Positions 50,353-50,549 of a DNA stretch of 50,549 nucleotides are shown here, in pieces. Location: NCBI GenBank assembly GCA_030427925.1, contig JAUICJ010000021.1, forward strand, positions 1-50,549, given 5' to 3'. Every line of letters starts with the position of its first letter. Within the stretch, counting starts at the first letter, position 1. Both the position numbers and the translations under genes were made by a program. The stretch is from Bacteroidia bacterium. GTDB taxonomy: Bacteria; Bacteroidota; Bacteroidia; Flavobacteriales_D; Sanyastnellaceae. The notes beneath the pieces were generated by a model that ran no database searches, had not been told where the DNA came from, and was given only the letters and a program-made list of their open reading frames with translations.

Positions 50353-50549
50353 CCCTCCGCTTTAGCAGGAAGCTGCACGAAGCGAGACCGATTGAACAGA
50401 AACAAACGTGACGAAGCTGGTTTAGTGCCAGTGGAGTTGGAAAACGTTCTTTGACTTGATGCAGCAGCCCGGGCCACTTTCTAAAGAAGTGGTCCACAAA
50501 AATCCACTCTCCCCCCGGAGGGTGGTCTGATTGAACTCGCGTTCGATCA
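50353..50549 (+). other. Probable rRNA operon leader
   Basis: The sequence gttctttgac (50446-50455) is the boxA-like string commonly found just before 16S rRNA in Bacteroidota. Two hairpins follow: 50471-50479 with 50487-50495 (9 bp, 7-nt loop) and 50504-50512 with 50517-50525 (9 bp, CCCC loop). No protein frame of note occurs. The window ends before any recognisable mature 16S rRNA sequence. Confidence 0.6.

Noticed and set aside
50082-50497. Small frames in the promoter/leader region
   Set aside because: They cross the tandem promoters and leader hairpins and encode no recognisable protein.
50500-50549. Start of mature 16S rRNA
   Set aside because: The conserved 16S 5' sequence is not seen; the window seems to end in the leader.

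Overview
The window comes from a GC-rich member of the Bacteroidota, probably a marine flavobacterium-like lineage. The evidence is a SusC/SusD pair inside a glycan-utilisation locus, a type IX secretion (T9SS) C-terminal signal, Bacteroidota-restricted families (DUF3127, DUF3078, FISUMP), near absence of Shine-Dalgarno sequences, and repeated promoter motifs of the Bacteroidota -7 type (TAnnTTTG). No transposase, integrase, CRISPR array or tRNA was found. A ribosomal RNA operon appears to begin just beyond the right edge.

Left end (1-4.7 kb): two tandem secreted proteins with a C-terminal FISUMP domain. The first is cut by the window edge. They share a nearly identical 391-bp segment, and the second carries three near-identical 240-bp tandem repeats. 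About 0.8 kb without a convincing gene lies between them.

Housekeeping block (4.7-23.6 kb): phosphoglucosamine mutase, a cysteine desulfurase, a GH3-type (auxin-conjugase-like) adenylating enzyme, a deoxynucleoside kinase, a bestrophin-type channel, a K+-dependent-type membrane pyrophosphatase next to pyruvate dehydrogenase E1 beta, electron transfer flavoprotein etfB-etfA, a bifunctional-nuclease/UVR protein, purE with a flavin reductase-like gene, DUF3127 with an M16 protease, an unrecognised small gene divergent from an MFS transporter, a tiny coiled-coil protein, fabD and a DUF3078 outer-membrane protein.

Glycan locus (23.7-41.5 kb): a tightly packed minus-strand operon reads GH3 beta-glucosidase, T9SS-exported binding protein, SusC, SusD, PKD lipoprotein, GH16 endo-beta-glucanase. 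A separately promoted 779-residue modular secreted protein follows. Upstream and divergent is a membrane-spanning SusR-like regulator (beta-propeller, Y_Y_Y, TM, HTH), and convergent to that is a SusB-like GH97 alpha-glucosidase. GH16 plus GH3 suggests laminarin-type beta-1,3-glucan; GH97 suggests alpha-glucan as well. A TTGTGCAG motif recurs in the promoter regions of the operon, the 779-residue protein gene and the regulator, and is a candidate operator.

Right end (41.5-50.5 kb): a methyltransferase, an aldehyde dehydrogenase, then a His/Cys-containing small secreted protein followed by a complete tripartite heavy-metal RND efflux system (TolC-like, His-rich lipoprotein adaptor, CzcA-like pump). 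The last 0.5 kb holds three tandem rRNA-type promoters and a structured leader.

Across the window the -7 motif sits either 4-7 nt from the start codon (12 genes) or about 16-36 nt away (7 genes). This suggests that leaderless mRNAs are common here, and it was used to choose several start codons.
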